Shown here: positions 18,281 to 33,562 of the stretch, one piece after another
Layout of the letters: each line of letters opens with the position of its first letter
How positions within the stretch are numbered: the stretch's first letter is position 1
Source of the DNA: Polyangium sp. 6x1
GTDB taxonomy: Bacteria > Myxococcota_A > Polyangia > Polyangiales > Polyangiaceae
DNA length: 64,000 nucleotides
Assembly: GCF_029946515.1 (NCBI RefSeq)
Contig: NZ_JARZHH010000020.1
Coordinates: forward strand, 62,001-126,000
Reading direction: 5' to 3'
Notes under the pieces: generated by a model
What the model was told of the DNA's origin: nothing
Databases searched by the model: none
The model's input: the letters and a program-made list of their open reading frames with translations, nothing else
Made by a program: the position numbers and the translations under genes

Positions 18281-19249
18281 ATGCAACATTCTTATGCACT
18301 TCAGCTCGCTGCCGTCATTTTCGTGCTCGCCTCTGGCTGCGGCCAAGGCGGCGGGACATCGACCGGCGGATCGGGCACCGGCGCGAGCGCGACCGGCTCG
18401 GGACAAGGGGGCGCCGGGCAAGGCGGCGCCGGGCAAGGCGGCGAGAACGTGGGGGGCGCGTTCGTCGGGAGTGGCGGCGCGGGGAATGGCACGGGGGGTG
18501 GCGGCGGCGGGCCCGAGGTGTGCGACGGCATCGACAACGACAACGACGGGACGATCGACAACGTCGACGTGGGCAACGACGGCATCTGTGATTGCCTGCG
18601 CATCGCGACGCTCGGGCTCCCCGGCCAGTGGGGCAATGGGGACGTGTTCGCCTCGTGGCTCGACGCCCGGAGCGACAATGGGGCCGTCTCCCTGAACGAC
18701 CAGGTGCTCACGAAGGACCTGCTCGACAAGTATCAAGTCATCGTCGCGCAAAACCTGAGCGAGCTCGGCCGGACGTATTCGGCCGCCGAGGTCGCGGCCT
18801 TGAACGATTGGGTCAAGGCCGGGGGCGGCTTCATGACGCTCATCGGATATGCCGACCCCACCGAGCGGACGAACGTGAATACATTGCTCGGATCGTTCGG
18901 CATGAGCTACGGTGCGCAGCAGATTCTGCCGCAGAGCGGGGGAGCGACCATCCCCGTCACGAACTGGGTTTCCCATCCCGTGACGAACGGCGTGACGAGG
19001 ATCGGCGTGGACAATGGATATCCGGTCGAGGGCATGGGACAAACGATCGCCACGGAGCAAGGATACGACCTGCTCAAGGCGCAGGACGTGGGCAGCGGTC
19101 ACGTGCTCCTGTGGGGCGACGAGTGGATCACGTACGACAGTGAATGGACCGAGCACCCGGAATACCAGCTCGAGCTGTTCTGGCTGAATGCGATCAAGTG
19201 GTTGACACCTGCGAAGAATTGCCAGGTGAACATTCCAACGCCGAACTGA
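18281..19249 (+). CDS. Lipoprotein with MopE-like metal motif and amidotransferase-like fold
   Basis: This 322-aa protein starts MQHSYALQL and has a lipobox FVLASGC. A long Gly/Ser-rich linker leads to CDGIDNDNDGTIDN, an acidic DxDxDG-type motif common in myxobacterial surface proteins and thought to bind calcium. The rest (LDKYQVIVAQNLSELG, WVKAGGGFMTLIGY, GSGHVLLWGDEW) resembles the class I glutamine-amidotransferase-like/ThuA fold, without a clear catalytic Cys-His pair. A surface-anchored binding role is more likely than catalysis (inference). The start at 18281 is set by the signal peptide; the Shine-Dalgarno match (CCAGGA) is poorly spaced. Confidence 0.75.
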   Translation: MQHSYALQLAAVIFVLASGCGQGGGTSTGGSGTGASATGSGQGGAGQGGAGQGGENVGGAFVGSGGAGNGTGGGGGGPEVCDGIDNDNDGTIDNVDVGNDGICDCLRIATLGLPGQWGNGDVFASWLDARSDNGAVSLNDQVLTKDLLDKYQVIVAQNLSELGRTYSAAEVAALNDWVKAGGGFMTLIGYADPTERTNVNTLLGSFGMSYGAQQILPQSGGATIPVTNWVSHPVTNGVTRIGVDNGYPVEGMGQTIATEQGYDLLKAQDVGSGHVLLWGDEWITYDSEWTEHPEYQLELFWLNAIKWLTPAKNCQVNIPTPN

Positions 19250-19717
19250 CGTCGGTCCCTCGGCGTCCTCGTTCCTGCCGCGGCCGCGTCGACGCCCCTC
19301 CGATCAGCCGAGCGCTCCACTGTCTCCCTCACGAGCCCACACTTTCGCCTCCCCGTTCGTCCGCACGAACGGCAACGTCCGTTCCCACGTCGCGTCCGGC
19401 AGCGACCTGAGCCGTCCCATTTTCATCTGCAGCGCGCATCGGAGGCCCGGGAGCAGACGAATTGCGGTACGGCAAACGACCGACATGCTACGACGTACCT
19501 TACCGGTCATGTCGAAGCGCTCCCGGAACGCCCGTACGACGCACGAGCCGTCCGCGCTGCTCGTGCGCCTGTCGCCGGCGGTTCGGATGGGTCGCGGCAA
19601 AAACGGGCGAACGGACCGTGTTTTGAACACGGCGGCGTTCGTCCCTTCGCTGCCCTGCGGGCGACGGCCGTGGTCCCGATTGGCTGGAGCCGCAGCTCGT
19701 TGCGAGAGGGGGAGGTG
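19250..19717. other. Intergenic region with two small inverted repeats
   Basis: These 468 nt hold no gene I can support. Two inverted repeats stand out. CCGTTCGT/ACGAACGG sits at 19353-19372 with a 4-nt loop, and CCGTGTT/AACACGG at 19616-19632 with a 3-nt loop. The second lies about 85 nt upstream of the membrane histidine kinase start and could be an operator. Neither has a T-tract. Confidence 0.5.
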
Positions 19718-22700
19718 ATGGGCACGAAGGACCATGGCGAATCTTGCAACCAGCTCCGCGCGTCGTACCAGAGAGTTTCGATGGCATTCGGAGTGGCCGC
19801 GCTCGTGATCGCGGGGCTCGTGATGATGGGCTGGACCTTCGACGTCGAGGTGCTGAAGCGCATCGTGATGCGCTACCCGTCGATGAAAATGAACACGGCG
19901 GTATCCCTCGCGGCGATGGGTCTCGCCCTCCTCGTGCTTCACGCCGAGGAGAGAGCCAAGGTTCGCTCGAAGGAGAGAGCCATTGTCCTCCTGGTCTGCG
20001 GGGGCCTCGTGACCTGCGTGGCCGCCGCGACGCTCGCCGAATACCTTTGGGGGTTCGATCTTCATATCGACGAGGCGCTCGTCGGCGATGTGGAATCGGC
20101 CACTTCTTCGGTCCCGCCGGGGCGAATGGCGCCGATCACAGCGCTGAAGCTCTTGTCGCTGGGCGTTTCGCTGATCGTCATGCGGCTCTCCAGGCGCCGG
20201 AGCAGCCTGTGGCAAGTCCCCGCATTCCTCACCCTGTTCCTCTCCCTGCTGGGCCTGCTCGGGTATCTATACAACCCCCGCGCCATGGCCACGTTCTTCC
20301 CTTATTCCCCCGTGGCGATTCACACGGAGATTGCGATCGCGCTGGTCTCGCTCGGCCTGCTCTTCGCCCGGCCTTGCGTCGGCGTCATGGTCGTTTTCGC
20401 GAGCGACAAGCCCGGTGGCCTCATGGCCAAACGATTGCTGCCCGTGGCGATCCTGACGCTGGCGATGCTCGGCCTCCTCGTTCAGCTGGGGGTCACCCGC
20501 CGGATCTTCGATCTGCGCTTCTCGGTCGTGATCATCGTCGCGCTCGGAACGACCATCCTGTCGGCCATCATATGGCGGACCTCGGAGAAGCTCGACCGGC
20601 TGGACGAAGCGCGGGAGAAGGCGACCTATCACCTGAATCTCATCATCGAGCACGCCGCCGGGGCCGTCGCGATGTTCGATCGGGACATGAAGTACCTCTG
20701 GACGAGCCGTCGATGGCTCTCCGACTATCGCCTGGGAGAGGAGGAATGCGTGGGGAGGTCCCATTACGAGGTCTTCCCCGAAGTACCAGAATGGTGGAAA
20801 GAGGTGCACCGACGCTGCCTCGGCGGCGCGGTCGAGCACTGCGACGAGGATCGATTCGAGCGGGCCGACGGCAGCGTCACGTGGATCCGGTGGGAAGTTC
20901 GTCCCTGGCACGAGGACGGCGACGTGATCGGCGGGATCCTGATGTTCACCGAGGACATCACGCAGAGGAAGCTCGCGGAGGAGGCGCTGAAGAACGCGAA
21001 CGCGGAGCTCGAGCGGCGGGTCGAGCAGCGCACGCAGCAGGTGGCTCTTCAAGCGGAGATCCTGCACAACATGGCCGAAGGCGCTTGCCTGGTGAAGGCC
21101 TCCGATGGGTCGATCGTTCATACCAATCCGAAATTCGAGGCCATGTTCGGATATGCGTCCGGAGAGCTCATCGGGAGACACGTCTCGATCCTGAATTGCG
21201 AGGACGCTTCCGGAGGCCCGGAGGCGATCGCGCGCCGGCTGACGTCGACCCTTCTCGCGCGAAATGTCGGGACCTACGAGATCCAGAACGTTAGGAAGGA
21301 TGGAACTCCGTTCTGGTGTCGGACCACGGCGTCGCAGTTCCATCACCCCGAGCACGGGCTCGTCCTCGTCGCGGTGCACGAGGACATCACCGCGAAGAGG
21401 ACGAGCGAGGAGGCGCTGCGACGCAGCGAGCAGAGGTATCGCGACCTCGTCGAGCTCGCGGCCGACGGGATCTTCGTCGTCGACACGGCGGGGCGCTGTA
21501 TCGACGTGAATGGCGCGGGGTGCGCAATGCTCGGTCTCTCCAGGGACGAGCTCGTCGGGACGGCGATCGTCGACATGATTCGGCCCGACGCCGCGTCGCA
21601 TTTCGAGGCAGCCAAGAGGCGCCTGTCGAAGCCTGGGACCGTCGACGTCGCCGAATGGAACCTGCGGAAGAAGGACGGCAGTTACCTTCCGGTCGAGGTC
21701 AGCGCGAGGCTCTGCCCCGACGGGAGGCTCTTGAGCTTCGTTCGCGACATCAGCGAGCGAAAACGGGCGGAGCGCGCGCGTGAGATCGCCGAGCGGCGCT
21801 ATCGAAGCCTCGTGGAGAGCGCGCACGACGCGATCGTGGTCGTCGACGCCCGGGGCAACATCAAGCTCCTGAACAAGCAGACCGAGTCCCTGTTTGGGTA
21901 CGAGCCCGAGGAGCTATTCGATCAACCGCTGGAGATGCTCCTCGCCGAGCGGTACAGGGAACAACACGTCCGCCAGAGAAACGAATACGTCGCGGATCCG
22001 CAGGCCCGCCCGATGGGCGCGGGCCTCGATCTTTACGCAGCGCGAAGGGATGGCAGCGAGTTTCCCATCGATGTCTCCCTGAGCCCGGTGGTCGTCGACG
22101 GCGAGCTGCAGGTCACGGCGATCATCCGGGACATCACGGCGCGAAAGAACATCGAGACGCAGCTCCGTGAGGCGATCCGGACGCGGGAAGACGTCGTGGC
22201 CATCGTATCGCATGATCTCAAGAATCCGCTCACGGCCATCCTCGTGAACGCGCGTTTGCTGAAGAGGATTCGCGCCGCCGATCCGGAGTCGAAGGCGCGG
22301 CTCTCGAAGATCGCGGACAGCGTCGACCGCTCGGCGTTGGTCATGCAGCGATTGATCATGAGCATTCTGGATTTTGCCAAGATTCAGTCAGGGACGTTCA
22401 CCGTCGAGCCCGACATCCAGGATGTTCGATCGCTCGTCGGCATGTGCTGTGATTCCATTGAGGCCCTCGCCGCAGCGAAATCGATTCACGTCACGCAGGA
22501 GCTCGATCCCGACCTCCCGCGAATCCTGGCGGATCACGACCGGATCATGCAGGTCTTCTCGAACCTCCTGGGCAATGCGATCAAGTTCACGCCGGAGGGG
22601 GGCATCGTCACGGTCCACGCCCACAATTCGGGTCCATACCTCGAGGTCTGCGTCTCGGATACCGGCCCCGGCATCCCCCCATCGCAGCTCCCCTACATCT

Positions 22701-22885
22701 TCGAGCGTTACTGGCAGGCCAAGGAGATGGCGAGGCTCGGCTCGGGGCTCGGTCTGGCGATCGCCAAGGGGATCGTCGAGGCGCATGGGGGGAGGATCTG
22801 GGCCGAGAGCAGGCTTGGACATGGCAGCACGTTCCATTTCACCGTGCCCACGGCCGAATCCGCGCGATGGAGCGCGAGCGCATGA
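19718..22885 (+). CDS. Membrane-bound multi-PAS sensor histidine kinase
   Basis: This 1055-aa protein has about eight hydrophobic helices in residues 25-300, similar to MASE-type sensor regions, then four PAS domains (about 310-430, 450-570, 575-690 and 700-820, several with PAC ends). A HisKA domain carries SHDLKNPL (phospho-acceptor His832), and a HATPase_c domain has NLLGNAIKFTPEGG, DTGPGIP and GSGLGLAIAKG. The output is phosphotransfer to an unlinked regulator. ATG 19718 is chosen because GAGAGGGGGAGG lies directly before it; an earlier in-frame ATG at 19670 would add 16 residues without such a site. The LytS-type kinase gene follows 115 nt downstream. Confidence 0.88.
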   Translation: MGTKDHGESCNQLRASYQRVSMAFGVAALVIAGLVMMGWTFDVEVLKRIVMRYPSMKMNTAVSLAAMGLALLVLHAEERAKVRSKERAIVLLVCGGLVTCVAAATLAEYLWGFDLHIDEALVGDVESATSSVPPGRMAPITALKLLSLGVSLIVMRLSRRRSSLWQVPAFLTLFLSLLGLLGYLYNPRAMATFFPYSPVAIHTEIAIALVSLGLLFARPCVGVMVVFASDKPGGLMAKRLLPVAILTLAMLGLLVQLGVTRRIFDLRFSVVIIVALGTTILSAIIWRTSEKLDRLDEAREKATYHLNLIIEHAAGAVAMFDRDMKYLWTSRRWLSDYRLGEEECVGRSHYEVFPEVPEWWKEVHRRCLGGAVEHCDEDRFERADGSVTWIRWEVRPWHEDGDVIGGILMFTEDITQRKLAEEALKNANAELERRVEQRTQQVALQAEILHNMAEGACLVKASDGSIVHTNPKFEAMFGYASGELIGRHVSILNCEDASGGPEAIARRLTSTLLARNVGTYEIQNVRKDGTPFWCRTTASQFHHPEHGLVLVAVHEDITAKRTSEEALRRSEQRYRDLVELAADGIFVVDTAGRCIDVNGAGCAMLGLSRDELVGTAIVDMIRPDAASHFEAAKRRLSKPGTVDVAEWNLRKKDGSYLPVEVSARLCPDGRLLSFVRDISERKRAERAREIAERRYRSLVESAHDAIVVVDARGNIKLLNKQTESLFGYEPEELFDQPLEMLLAERYREQHVRQRNEYVADPQARPMGAGLDLYAARRDGSEFPIDVSLSPVVVDGELQVTAIIRDITARKNIETQLREAIRTREDVVAIVSHDLKNPLTAILVNARLLKRIRAADPESKARLSKIADSVDRSALVMQRLIMSILDFAKIQSGTFTVEPDIQDVRSLVGMCCDSIEALAAAKSIHVTQELDPDLPRILADHDRIMQVFSNLLGNAIKFTPEGGIVTVHAHNSGPYLEVCVSDTGPGIPPSQLPYIFERYWQAKEMARLGSGLGLAIAKGIVEAHGGRIWAESRLGHGSTFHFTVPTAESARWSASA

Positions 22886-22888
22886 TTC

Positions 22889-22909
22889 CGTTCGCCCGTC
22901 CGCCGGGCG
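22889..22909 (+). terminator. Hairpin just after the histidine kinase stop
   Basis: Perfect 8-bp arms TTCGCCCG/CGGGCGAA with a 5-nt loop begin 3 nt after the TGA at 22883-22885. No T-run follows, so it may act as a 3' stabiliser or a Rho-assisted terminator rather than a classical intrinsic terminator. Confidence 0.45.
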
Positions 22910-23000
22910 AATGGGGCACCACCGACGACCTCCCCGACGAGACACGGCGGCCGCCGAAGCAGGGTTCCCCCGCCCACCCTCCGCGGTCTATTCTCCCGCC

Positions 23001-24149
23001 ATGCGCGAGAACGACAGCGACGGCGTGGGGACCTCGCCGCTCTACACGCGATTCTTCGGCTGGCGCCGCTGGGCCGTGGGCACGGTCGTCGTCCTCGGCG
23101 TCATGCTCCTGCAAACGCTCCCCTCGGTCCTCAGCCGCCAGCCTGCCGACGACCTTGCCCTTCGGCTCGCTTTCCTCCTCGTCACCGTCCCCCTCCTCAT
23201 GTTTGCCCTCTCCGCGAGCTTCCATTGGGCCACCCGAAGACGGCTCACCTCGGGACGAACCCTCCTCGTCAGCCTCCTCGTCGCGGCCGTCGTCGGCGTG
23301 GCTTCCACCCTGGCCATCGTCTTCGTGGCACTGAGCTTCCCGAGCCTCGGCATGCAGCCGGAGCGCCGCGCTTCGTACACCCTCCTCGCGGTCTTCGGCG
23401 CCGTCTACGGCCTCTTCATGTGCGGCTTCTGGGCCCTCGCGTTCGTGTATCCCTTCGCCGCCGAAGACGCGCGCCTCCGCGCCCTTGAAACCGAAAAGCT
23501 CAAGCTCGAAGCCGAAAAGCTCCGCGCCGCCGCCGAGCTCGCGCACCTCCGCGCGCAGCTCGAACCCCATTTCCTCCTGAACACGCTGAACGCGATCGCC
23601 GGCCTCGTCACCCAGGATCCACGCGAGGCCCGCCGCCTCCTCGCTTGCCTCGGCGATCTCCTCCGCGACGCCCTCCGCGACGCCGACGAAATGCAGACCC
23701 TCGACGAGGAGATCGCGTGGCTTCGCCGGTATGCCGACATCCTCGAATCACGCCACGCCGGCTCCCTCCGCTTTCAATGGGACATCGAGCCCCCTGCCGA
23801 GAACGTCCTCCTCCCGCGCCTCCTCCTCCAGCCGCTCGTCGAGAATGCCGTCAAGCACGGAGCCCTGCGCCGGCGTGGCGGCCCTGGAACCGTCCTCGTC
23901 CGTGCGGTCGTGACCCTCGCCGAACACGGGGCTGCCCCGCGCCTCGTCTGCACGATCGAGGACAATGGCCCCGGAATTCCCCAGACGCCCCCGCGCTCCG
24001 GCGCGTTCGGCTTGCGCGCGGTCCGGAGGCGCCTCGCGCTCCGATATGCCGACGCCGCCCTGCACCTCGAATCCCTGCCCGACGGCACCCGAGCCATCGT
24101 CGAGCTCCCGTGCATTTCATCCCCCGGAGAGCTCGGGGCTCGCACGTGA
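23001..24149 (+). CDS. LytS/YehU-type membrane sensor kinase
   Basis: This 382-aa protein has four hydrophobic helices (about 20-40, 48-70, 82-105 and 120-145), a short coiled coil (ETEKLKLEAEKLRAAAELA), then the His_kinase domain typical of LytS/YehU proteins with LEPHFLLNTLNAIAGL (His190). A HATPase domain follows with LLLQPLVENAVKHG and EDNGPGIP. Family members phosphorylate LytTR-type response regulators. No LytTR gene lies next to it, which is unusual, so the partner must be elsewhere. ATG 23001 follows the TATTCTCCCGCC sequence; upstream in-frame codons do not continue the family similarity. Confidence 0.85.
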   Translation: MRENDSDGVGTSPLYTRFFGWRRWAVGTVVVLGVMLLQTLPSVLSRQPADDLALRLAFLLVTVPLLMFALSASFHWATRRRLTSGRTLLVSLLVAAVVGVASTLAIVFVALSFPSLGMQPERRASYTLLAVFGAVYGLFMCGFWALAFVYPFAAEDARLRALETEKLKLEAEKLRAAAELAHLRAQLEPHFLLNTLNAIAGLVTQDPREARRLLACLGDLLRDALRDADEMQTLDEEIAWLRRYADILESRHAGSLRFQWDIEPPAENVLLPRLLLQPLVENAVKHGALRRRGGPGTVLVRAVVTLAEHGAAPRLVCTIEDNGPGIPQTPPRSGAFGLRAVRRRLALRYADAALHLESLPDGTRAIVELPCISSPGELGART

Positions 24150-24164
24150 GCATGCCCGTCGCCC

Positions 24165-24182
24165 CCCGAGCGCGCGCTCGGG
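24165..24182. repeat. GC-rich palindrome downstream of the LytS-type kinase
   Basis: CCCGAGCG-CG-CGCTCGGG forms an 18-bp palindrome 15 nt after the kinase stop. It lacks a T-tract. A terminator or 3'-end stabiliser is possible. Confidence 0.4.
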
Positions 24183-24340
24183 AACGTCGAAATGCTGCTT
24201 GCCAACGCGGCCGGCCTCCGCCGCGCCTCCCCGCTTCGTCGCCACCAGGGCCCCGCTCGTAGGGGGGATGCCGCGGCTCGTCGGATGAACGTCGCTGGAC
24301 GGGCGCCTGCCCGCATTCTTCGGGTCGAGCTTCCTTTCCA

Positions 24341-24352
24341 CATTCCGGAATG
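24341..24352. promoter_or_regulatory. 12-bp perfect palindrome upstream of the exported barrel gene
   Basis: CATTCCGGAATG is a perfect palindrome ending 23 nt before the GTG at 24376, in the expected promoter zone. It is a candidate operator. No other copy was noticed near a gene in the window. Confidence 0.3.
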
Positions 24353-24375
24353 GATCCCCCGATGGAGGTGTTCCA

Positions 24376-24995
24376 GTGACTCGTCTTCGAATCGCGCAGC
24401 TCGCTTCCGCGCTGATCGGCTTCTTCGCGCTCCTGCCCGCAGCCTCGGCCCGGGACAAGGGCCATCGGTTCGTCGCGACGGTGCACGGAGGCGCCGGCAC
24501 GGAGGCCGGCGTCGGCGCCACGATGGAGCTGCGGCTCCTCGACGCCATTTGTCTGGGCGGTACGTTCGATTATGGCGTCAACTACGCCGGCAGCTACGGC
24601 ACGTATCGGTACCTCGGCCCGGCCGTGCACGGGAGCTGGTCCATCCGGCTCGCGGAGATCTTCGAGCTCCGTCCCTTCTTCGGCGCGCGCTTTCCGATGG
24701 AGCTCCAGACCGTGAACGTGCCCGATTACAAGATCGTGGACAACCACAGCGTCGCGTTCACGACGGGGCTGCGCACCGCGTTCCTGCTCGACTTCTTCGT
24801 GATTGGATTGCAGGTCGATTTCACGCCCCACGGGGTCACCTGGGAGCAGATCTCGACGGGCAATCGAATGGAGGAGGACGAATACTTCTTCCGCGGATCG
24901 TTCGTCGTGGGTGTCGCGTTCGGGCCGGACAAGAAAGAAGGCGAAGGCTCGCGCGGGAGCGCGCGGGGAACACGAAATCGATTCCTTGCGGCGTT

Positions 24996-24999
<4 letters not shown>
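24376..24999 (+). CDS. Exported beta-barrel-like protein
   Basis: This 207-aa protein has a signal peptide (LASALIGFFALLPAASA) followed by alternating amphipathic strands with many aromatic and Gly residues (GGTFDYGVNYAGSYGTYRYL, FFGARFPMEL, FRGSFVVGVAFG), as in small outer-membrane barrels. I do not recognise a family. GTG 24376 is supported by GGAGG at 24364-24368 with 7-nt spacing. The stop TAG at 24997-24999 interlocks with the stop of the convergent hybrid kinase. A short Arg-rich tail follows the last strand. Confidence 0.75.
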
Positions 25000-28877
<3,878 letters not shown>

Positions 28878-28961
28878 CAATCCAGTTTTTAATGGACGTA
28901 CGCCCGCGAGGCTAGCGCGGAAAAACCTGCCGTCCGGGACGCTCGCTCGGCTTATCGGCGC

Positions 28962-30266
28962 TCAGAACGCCACATTCGGGTCGATCCCATCCGCCTTCAT
29001 TTTCACATCATCAGCCTTGTTCGCCACCGTCCCATTCGGATGTACATACCAGCCGGTCCCATCCTCGGCGTCCGGATCGTCACGCACCTTCAGGATGGTG
29101 AACATGCCGCCCATGTCGATCGTCGCGAACGGACCTTTGCCGCCGCGCATGGGGATCGCGTTTTTCGGGGCCGGCATCTTCATGTCGTCCATCCCGCCCA
29201 TGCCGGATTGACCCATCGTCATGTAATCGGGCACGAGCGCCTGCACCCGCGCGTCGATCTTTTGCGCGTTCGCCCCGACCATCACGGGAAAACCGTGGCC
29301 CATCTGGTTCATCATGTGGTGGGTCATGTGGCAATGCATGGCCCAGTCGCCCGACTCCGTGGGCACGAACTCGATCACCCGCACGCTGCCCGTCGGCACG
29401 AGCACCGTCGTCTCGGGATACCGCGCCGAGACAGGGATCTCGCCGCCGTCGGTCCCCACGACCTCGAACGTCAGCCCGTGCAGGTGAATCGGGTGATGAT
29501 CCATCGCCGACAGGTTCCCGAACCGCATGCGCACGCGCTCGCCCTTGCCCACGACGATCGGCGCCGTGCCCGGGTAGGCCTTCGCGTTGAACGTGAGCAC
29601 GTTGAAATCGGTCATCTCGTTCGGATCCGGCCGCCGCGTGCCCGCGGGGATCGCCCATTCGTGCGTGATGAGCGCGAAATCGCGGTCCACCCGCGGCCCC
29701 TTCGGGTTCTTCGGGTGCACCACGATCATCCCCACCATCCCGAGCGCCATCTGGGTCATCTCGTCGTAATGGGGGTGGTACATGAACGTGCCCGCCTTGC
29801 CGAACGTGAACTCGTAGACGTGCGTCTCCCGCGGCTCGATCGGCTTCTGCGTGATGCCCGAGACGCCGTCCATGCCGTTCGGGAGGATCACGCCGTGCCA
29901 GTGCACGGTCGTCGGCTCGGGGAGCCGGTTCGTCACGTAAAACCGCACGCGATCGCCCTCGACGACCTCGATCGTGGGGCCGTGCACCCGGCCGTTGTAC
30001 CCCCAGCAGTCGGCCTCGAGGCCGGGGGCGAGCGTGTGTTTGACCGGCATCGCCACGAGGTGGCCGATCTTCACGCCGTCCTTCTCGACGAGCGGCAACG
30101 TCGTCCCGTTCGGCGTCACGACCGCCGGCTGTCCTCCCGGGAAAGGCCCCGCGCGCCGCTGTCGTTTGCCCGCGTTCTTGTCGGGCGCGCCCTGGGCGAG
30201 CGCCTCGGAGGCCACGAGCGCGCCGCCGATCGCCGCGCCGATCTTCACGAAATCACGTCGATCCAT
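28962..30266 (-). CDS. Tat-exported multicopper oxidase
   Basis: This 434-aa protein begins MDRRDFVK, a twin-arginine signal, with a hydrophobic stretch and an ALA cleavage site. The copper ligands are all visible: HWHG (122-125), HPH (164-166), HPIHLHG (258-264) and [12 protein letters not shown] (311-322; type 1 Cys312, His317, Met322). Methionines are frequent near the C-terminus ([16 protein letters not shown]), as in cuprous-copper oxidases of the CopA/CueO type. It probably oxidises Cu(I) in the periplasm. AGGAGG at 30271-30276 overlaps the stop of the upstream channel gene with 4-nt spacing to ATG 30266. It is the last gene of a three-gene operon. Confidence 0.9.
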   Translation of the reverse strand: MDRRDFVKIGAAIGGALVASEALAQGAPDKNAGKRQRRAGPFPGGQPAVVTPNGTTLPLVEKDGVKIGHLVAMPVKHTLAPGLEADCWGYNGRVHGPTIEVVEGDRVRFYVTNRLPEPTTVHWHGVILPNGMDGVSGITQKPIEPRETHVYEFTFGKAGTFMYHPHYDEMTQMALGMVGMIVVHPKNPKGPRVDRDFALITHEWAIPAGTRRPDPNEMTDFNVLTFNAKAYPGTAPIVVGKGERVRMRFGNLSAMDHHPIHLHGLTFEVVGTDGGEIPVSARYPETTVLVPTGSVRVIEFVPTESGDWAMHCHMTHHMMNQMGHGFPVMVGANAQKIDARVQALVPDYMTMGQSGMGGMDDMKMPAPKNAIPMRGGKGPFATIDMGGMFTILKVRDDPDAEDGTGWYVHPNGTVANKADDVKMKADGIDPNVAF

Positions 30267-30274
30267 GCTGCCTC

Positions 30275-31732
30275 CTAGTGCCCCTGCCCTTCGCCTGCGT
30301 CCGCCGCGCCCGCGCCCAGGCTGCCGACGCCCGGCGCCGCGAGCCCGAGCGATCGATGCCGCCCCGCGAGGATCTGCGCGAGCGCCGCGCGCGCCTTCCA
30401 GTATTCGAGCAACGTCTCCGTGTAGGCGATGCCCGTGTCCGTCACGCGGCGCTGCATTTCGAGCACCTGGAACACGCCGACCTGCATCGCGTTGTATTGC
30501 AAGATCGTCTCGGCGAGCGCCTTCTCCCGGGCGGGGATCAGCACGTCTCGAAAATGCTTCGCCCGTTTGCCCGCGGACTCCACGCGGTTCTGCGCCATTC
30601 GAAGGTTCGCGCGCACCGCCGTCGCCGTCGCCACGTACCGCTCCCGCAAGACGCCGAGCTCGCTCTCGGCGCTGATCACGCGGCCCTGCGCCCGATCGAA
30701 CATGGGCAGCCCCACCGTCACGTGCCCGCCGATCTCCCAGCTCCGTCCGTCGTGCTCGCTGTGAAACCCGCCCGAGAGGTGCGGCAAGCTCCCCTCGGCG
30801 CGCGCCACCCCCACGCGCTTGCCCGCGGCCTGCATCCGGCCCGCGATCTCCGCGAGCTCGAAGCTCGCCGCGACCGCTTGTTTCTCCCCGTTCGCGTCGA
30901 TCGTATCCACCTCCGGGGGCGGCAGCGGATCCGGCGCCGTCCACGAGGTCTGCTCCCCCGACAAACCAATCGCCAGGTTCAACCGCTCCCGCGCGTCGAG
31001 CAGCGCGTTCTCCGCCTCCGCGACCTCGATCCGCGACGCCTCCACGGCCGCGCGTTGCGTCGCGAGATCCACGTCCGGCAGGTTGCCCACGCGGTGGAGC
31101 TCCTCCGCCGCGGCATACCCGGCCTGGTAGGCGGCGAGCGCGCGCGACCGCAGGTCGAGCACGGATTGCCGCGCCTGCACGTCGTAAAACGCGATCCGCG
31201 CCCGATATCCCGTGTCGAGCACCTGCCCTGCCACGCGCACGCGCTCGGCCGCGAGCTCCGCCTCGGCCGCGCCCTTGCGCAAGGGCAAGAGGATCACCCG
31301 CGAGATGTCGTATTCGATTCCGATGTCGGCCTGCAGGGTCTGAAAGGGATCCTGCGGCGCGCGCAGCGAGACCTCGACCTCGGGGTTCGGCAAGAGCCCC
31401 GCTTGCACCACGCGGCCGCGGGCGATGCCGACCTCGTACATCGACGCCCGCAAATCCCGGTTCAAGAGGAGCGAGAGGCGCACGGCCGCGTCGGCATGCA
31501 AGGGTTTGCCGAGGAGGCGCGGCGCCTCGGCCGGATCCTCCTCCCAGCGCTCCTCGGACGGGAGCGCCACGGAGGCGCGCGCTGCGCCGCCCGGCGTCTT
31601 CCCGGCGCCTTGCGCGGCCAGAAACTCGTTCACCTCGCGCACGTCCGTGTCGAGCGCGCCGCGGCCACACCCGGCCGCGGAGAGCCACAGAAGCAGCGCG
31701 GAAACACCACGAATCAACCGCGAGCTCGTCAT
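30275..31732 (-). CDS. TolC/CusC-family outer membrane efflux lipoprotein
   Basis: This 485-aa protein has a signal peptide with a lipobox (LSAAGC) and two long repeats rich in coiled-coil heptads ([39 protein letters not shown]) characteristic of outer membrane factors. Such channels work with an RND or ABC pump and a membrane-fusion protein, but neither is encoded beside it. ATG 31732 has GGGAG 9 nt upstream; a longer frame to 31789 would precede the signal peptide. It lies 13 nt after the His-rich peptide gene and 8 nt before the multicopper oxidase gene, so the three are one operon, most likely for copper tolerance. Confidence 0.87.
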   Translation of the reverse strand: MTSSRLIRGVSALLLWLSAAGCGRGALDTDVREVNEFLAAQGAGKTPGGAARASVALPSEERWEEDPAEAPRLLGKPLHADAAVRLSLLLNRDLRASMYEVGIARGRVVQAGLLPNPEVEVSLRAPQDPFQTLQADIGIEYDISRVILLPLRKGAAEAELAAERVRVAGQVLDTGYRARIAFYDVQARQSVLDLRSRALAAYQAGYAAAEELHRVGNLPDVDLATQRAAVEASRIEVAEAENALLDARERLNLAIGLSGEQTSWTAPDPLPPPEVDTIDANGEKQAVAASFELAEIAGRMQAAGKRVGVARAEGSLPHLSGGFHSEHDGRSWEIGGHVTVGLPMFDRAQGRVISAESELGVLRERYVATATAVRANLRMAQNRVESAGKRAKHFRDVLIPAREKALAETILQYNAMQVGVFQVLEMQRRVTDTGIAYTETLLEYWKARAALAQILAGRHRSLGLAAPGVGSLGAGAADAGEGQGH

Positions 31733-31745
31733 GATCGTTTCTCCC

Positions 31746-32027
31746 TCACGGCCCGTGGTGGTGATGGTGATGCCCGCCGTGCCCGCCATTCTGCGCGGGC
31801 TCGGCCTTCGCCGCCGGGGCGTCGGGCAAGACGCACGGCGCGCCCTCGGCGCAGACGCGCGCTTCGAGCGGGTCTTTCGCGGCGAGCACCGCGCCCACGG
31901 AGGGCCGCTTCGCAGGCGCGGCCGCGGGGCTCGCGGGAGATTCGGACCGGAAGGTCCGGGGGGCCTCGGCGGCGCAGGCGGCCGTCGCGAAGGCGAAGAG
32001 AAACGGAAAGGTGGAAAGCATCTTCAT
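31746..32027 (-). CDS. Small exported His-rich (metal-binding) protein
   Basis: This 93-aa protein has an N-terminal signal ([20 protein letters not shown]), a Pro/Ala/Ser-rich body with two cysteines ([10 protein letters not shown]) and a C-terminal His cluster: His83 and six consecutive histidines at 86-91. Such tails bind Cu, Ni or Zn. As the first gene of the operon with the TolC-like channel and multicopper oxidase, it is a candidate periplasmic metal chaperone or buffer (inference). No strong Shine-Dalgarno precedes ATG 32027; codon 3 is an alternative start. Confidence 0.72.
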   Translation of the reverse strand: MKMLSTFPFLFAFATAACAAEAPRTFRSESPASPAAAPAKRPSVGAVLAAKDPLEARVCAEGAPCVLPDAPAAKAEPAQNGGHGGHHHHHHGP

Positions 32028-32128
32028 CGACGGAGGGGCGCGGACGAACAGGGCCGCCCGCGCGCGGCGAATGTAGCACCTCCGCGCGCTTCGCCAGGCC
32101 GGGGCGCGTCGAGTACACTCCGGCCGCG
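32028..32128. promoter_or_regulatory. Divergent interval between the copper operon and sdaA
   Basis: These 101 nt lie between the start of the copper operon and the start of serine dehydratase. On the plus strand TACACT ends about 10 nt before ATG 32129. On the minus strand TACATT lies about 40 nt before ATG 32027. No good -35 element or metal-regulator palindrome is apparent. Confidence 0.3.
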
Positions 32129-33553
<1,425 letters not shown>

Positions 33554-33562
33554 GTTGACGTG

